Assembly: GCA_950295325.1 (NCBI GenBank)
Contig: OX485803.1
Location: forward strand, 22,818,001-22,878,000
Source of the DNA: Polytrichum commune
Lineage: Eukaryota; Streptophyta; Polytrichopsida; Polytrichales; Polytrichaceae
Length of the DNA: 60,000 bases
Reading direction: 5' to 3'
Shown: positions 59,380 to 60,000 of the stretch, one piece after another
Layout of the letters: the number at the start of each line of letters is the position of its first letter
How positions within the stretch are numbered: position 1 is the stretch's first letter
Made by a program: the position numbers and the translations under genes
Notes under the pieces: model-generated
What the model saw: only the letters and a program-made list of their open reading frames with translations
What the model was told of the DNA's origin: nothing
Databases searched by the model: none

Positions 59380-60000
59380 TGATTTCTGTGGCCACGCTGG
59401 GGCGATGCACCTCTTGTCATCAGCCCACCATTCAAGGTCTCAGGGTTTAGGGCTTAAGAGTTAAGACACTCCTGACCCTCTTGAAAGTGGTTTGTTCTAT
59501 TTATTTGTAGAGAGTAAGAGGTTATGACGCATTGGTGGTGTTAGCAGTACCAATGCCATGGAGAGTTATGTGCATTTGCAGGAGTAAGAGGTTAGAATTT
59601 AAAACTGCAGTGATAACATGGCTGACCAAAAAGTCATGTGTACCACGATGCACCTATTTGTCATCATCCCTACATTCCAGATCTTATAGTTCAGGGTTCA
59701 AGGGTTAAGACGCTCCTGACCCTCTCGAAAATGGGTTCTTTATTTTATTGTGAATATTGTGTTATCGGTACCAATGCCGTGGAGGTTATTGTACAATTGC
59801 AAGAATAAGTTGAAATTCGAAACTTTAGTGGTAACATGATTGACCCATGAGTCATCTCTACCACGAGTTGGAGCTCATAACTATGAATGCTGTGACCACG
59901 CTGGAGTGATTTTTTTTTTGTCATCGGCCTATCATTCGAGGTCTCAGGGTTTAGTGTTCAGGGTTCATCTATGCAAATTTGGAGATGGTGAATTAGCAGT
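59380..60000 (+). repeat. degenerate tandem repeat of about 245 bp, running off the window
   Basis: Three successive copies share GTCATC.GCCYATCATTC (59415, 59660, 59920), a 'CAGGGTTTAG..TTAAGA' block, CTCCTGACCCTCT (first two copies), GGTACCAATGCC (about 59547 and 59767) and GGTAACATG.TTGACC. Spacing varies from about 220 to 260 bp. It lies in the putative first intron of the gene starting at 58860. Confidence 0.8.

Noticed and set aside
1-60000. tRNA, rRNA or organelle-derived inserts
   Set aside because: By reading, I saw no cloverleaf with a proper T-arm and anticodon arm, and no recognisable rRNA or plastid/mitochondrial coding block. A covariance-model scan would settle it.

Overview
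The window looks like nuclear DNA of a land plant. It has one intact, intron-rich gene for a plant-type cytosolic 4-alpha-glucanotransferase (DPE2), long gene-poor AT-rich stretches, and many decayed transposons. The DPE2 introns are short (109-308 bp, the first about 800 bp), which would suit a bryophyte-like or other non-seed plant, but I cannot name the species and that reading is an inference.

Layout. 1-46 kb has no intact gene. It holds several MITE families, most with a TTA or TAA target-site duplication: GGGCCACTTCACACA ends (family A); GGGCCGGTTTACACTACGG ends (family B); GGGTRGGTTTAYATT ends (family C); ACACCATGGACCATGAAGT ends (family D); GAGCAAGCCCA ends (family F). It also holds foldback elements, minisatellites, and protein-level relics: a LINE reverse-transcriptase tail (21.6-22.9 kb, minus), a possible second retroelement tail (27.5-28.1 kb, minus), a hAT transposase C-terminus (34.55-34.79 kb, plus) and a PIF/Harbinger-type transposase (39.4-40.3 kb, minus). 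A coding-derived repeat (family G) occurs five times. The PIF/Harbinger relic is a plausible relative of whatever mobilised the TTA-flanked MITEs, because that superfamily duplicates TWA targets.

Just upstream of DPE2, 43.8-45.3 kb is a roughly 289-bp direct tandem duplication. Its left copy received two separate insertions (394 bp with a TTA duplication, 496 bp with a 9-bp duplication). The right copy is the empty site for both, so ends and target duplications can be read directly. At 42.06-42.37 kb there is an array of short hairpin motifs with a nearly constant GTCT loop and changing, still paired stems.

From 45.3 to 46.6 kb the sequence becomes GC- and CT-rich and carries a TATA box and the putative DPE2 leader. 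DPE2 (46,621-52,981, plus) has 15 exons joining to a 3,039-nt frame (1,012 aa): two starch-binding CBM20 modules, a GH77 domain with all three catalytic acids, and an acidic tail. A poly(A) signal lies 91 bp past the stop. Beyond it are a foldback element (53.8-54.4 kb), a small unique hairpin (56.53-56.60 kb), a solo arm of the same foldback family (58.0-58.3 kb), and the first exon of a second, unrecognised gene (58,860-59,296) whose putative intron starts with a degenerate tandem repeat of about 245 bp running off the window.

I see no convincing undescribed multi-gene system. The most novel material is structural: the hairpin array, the double empty-site duplication, and the family G repeat.
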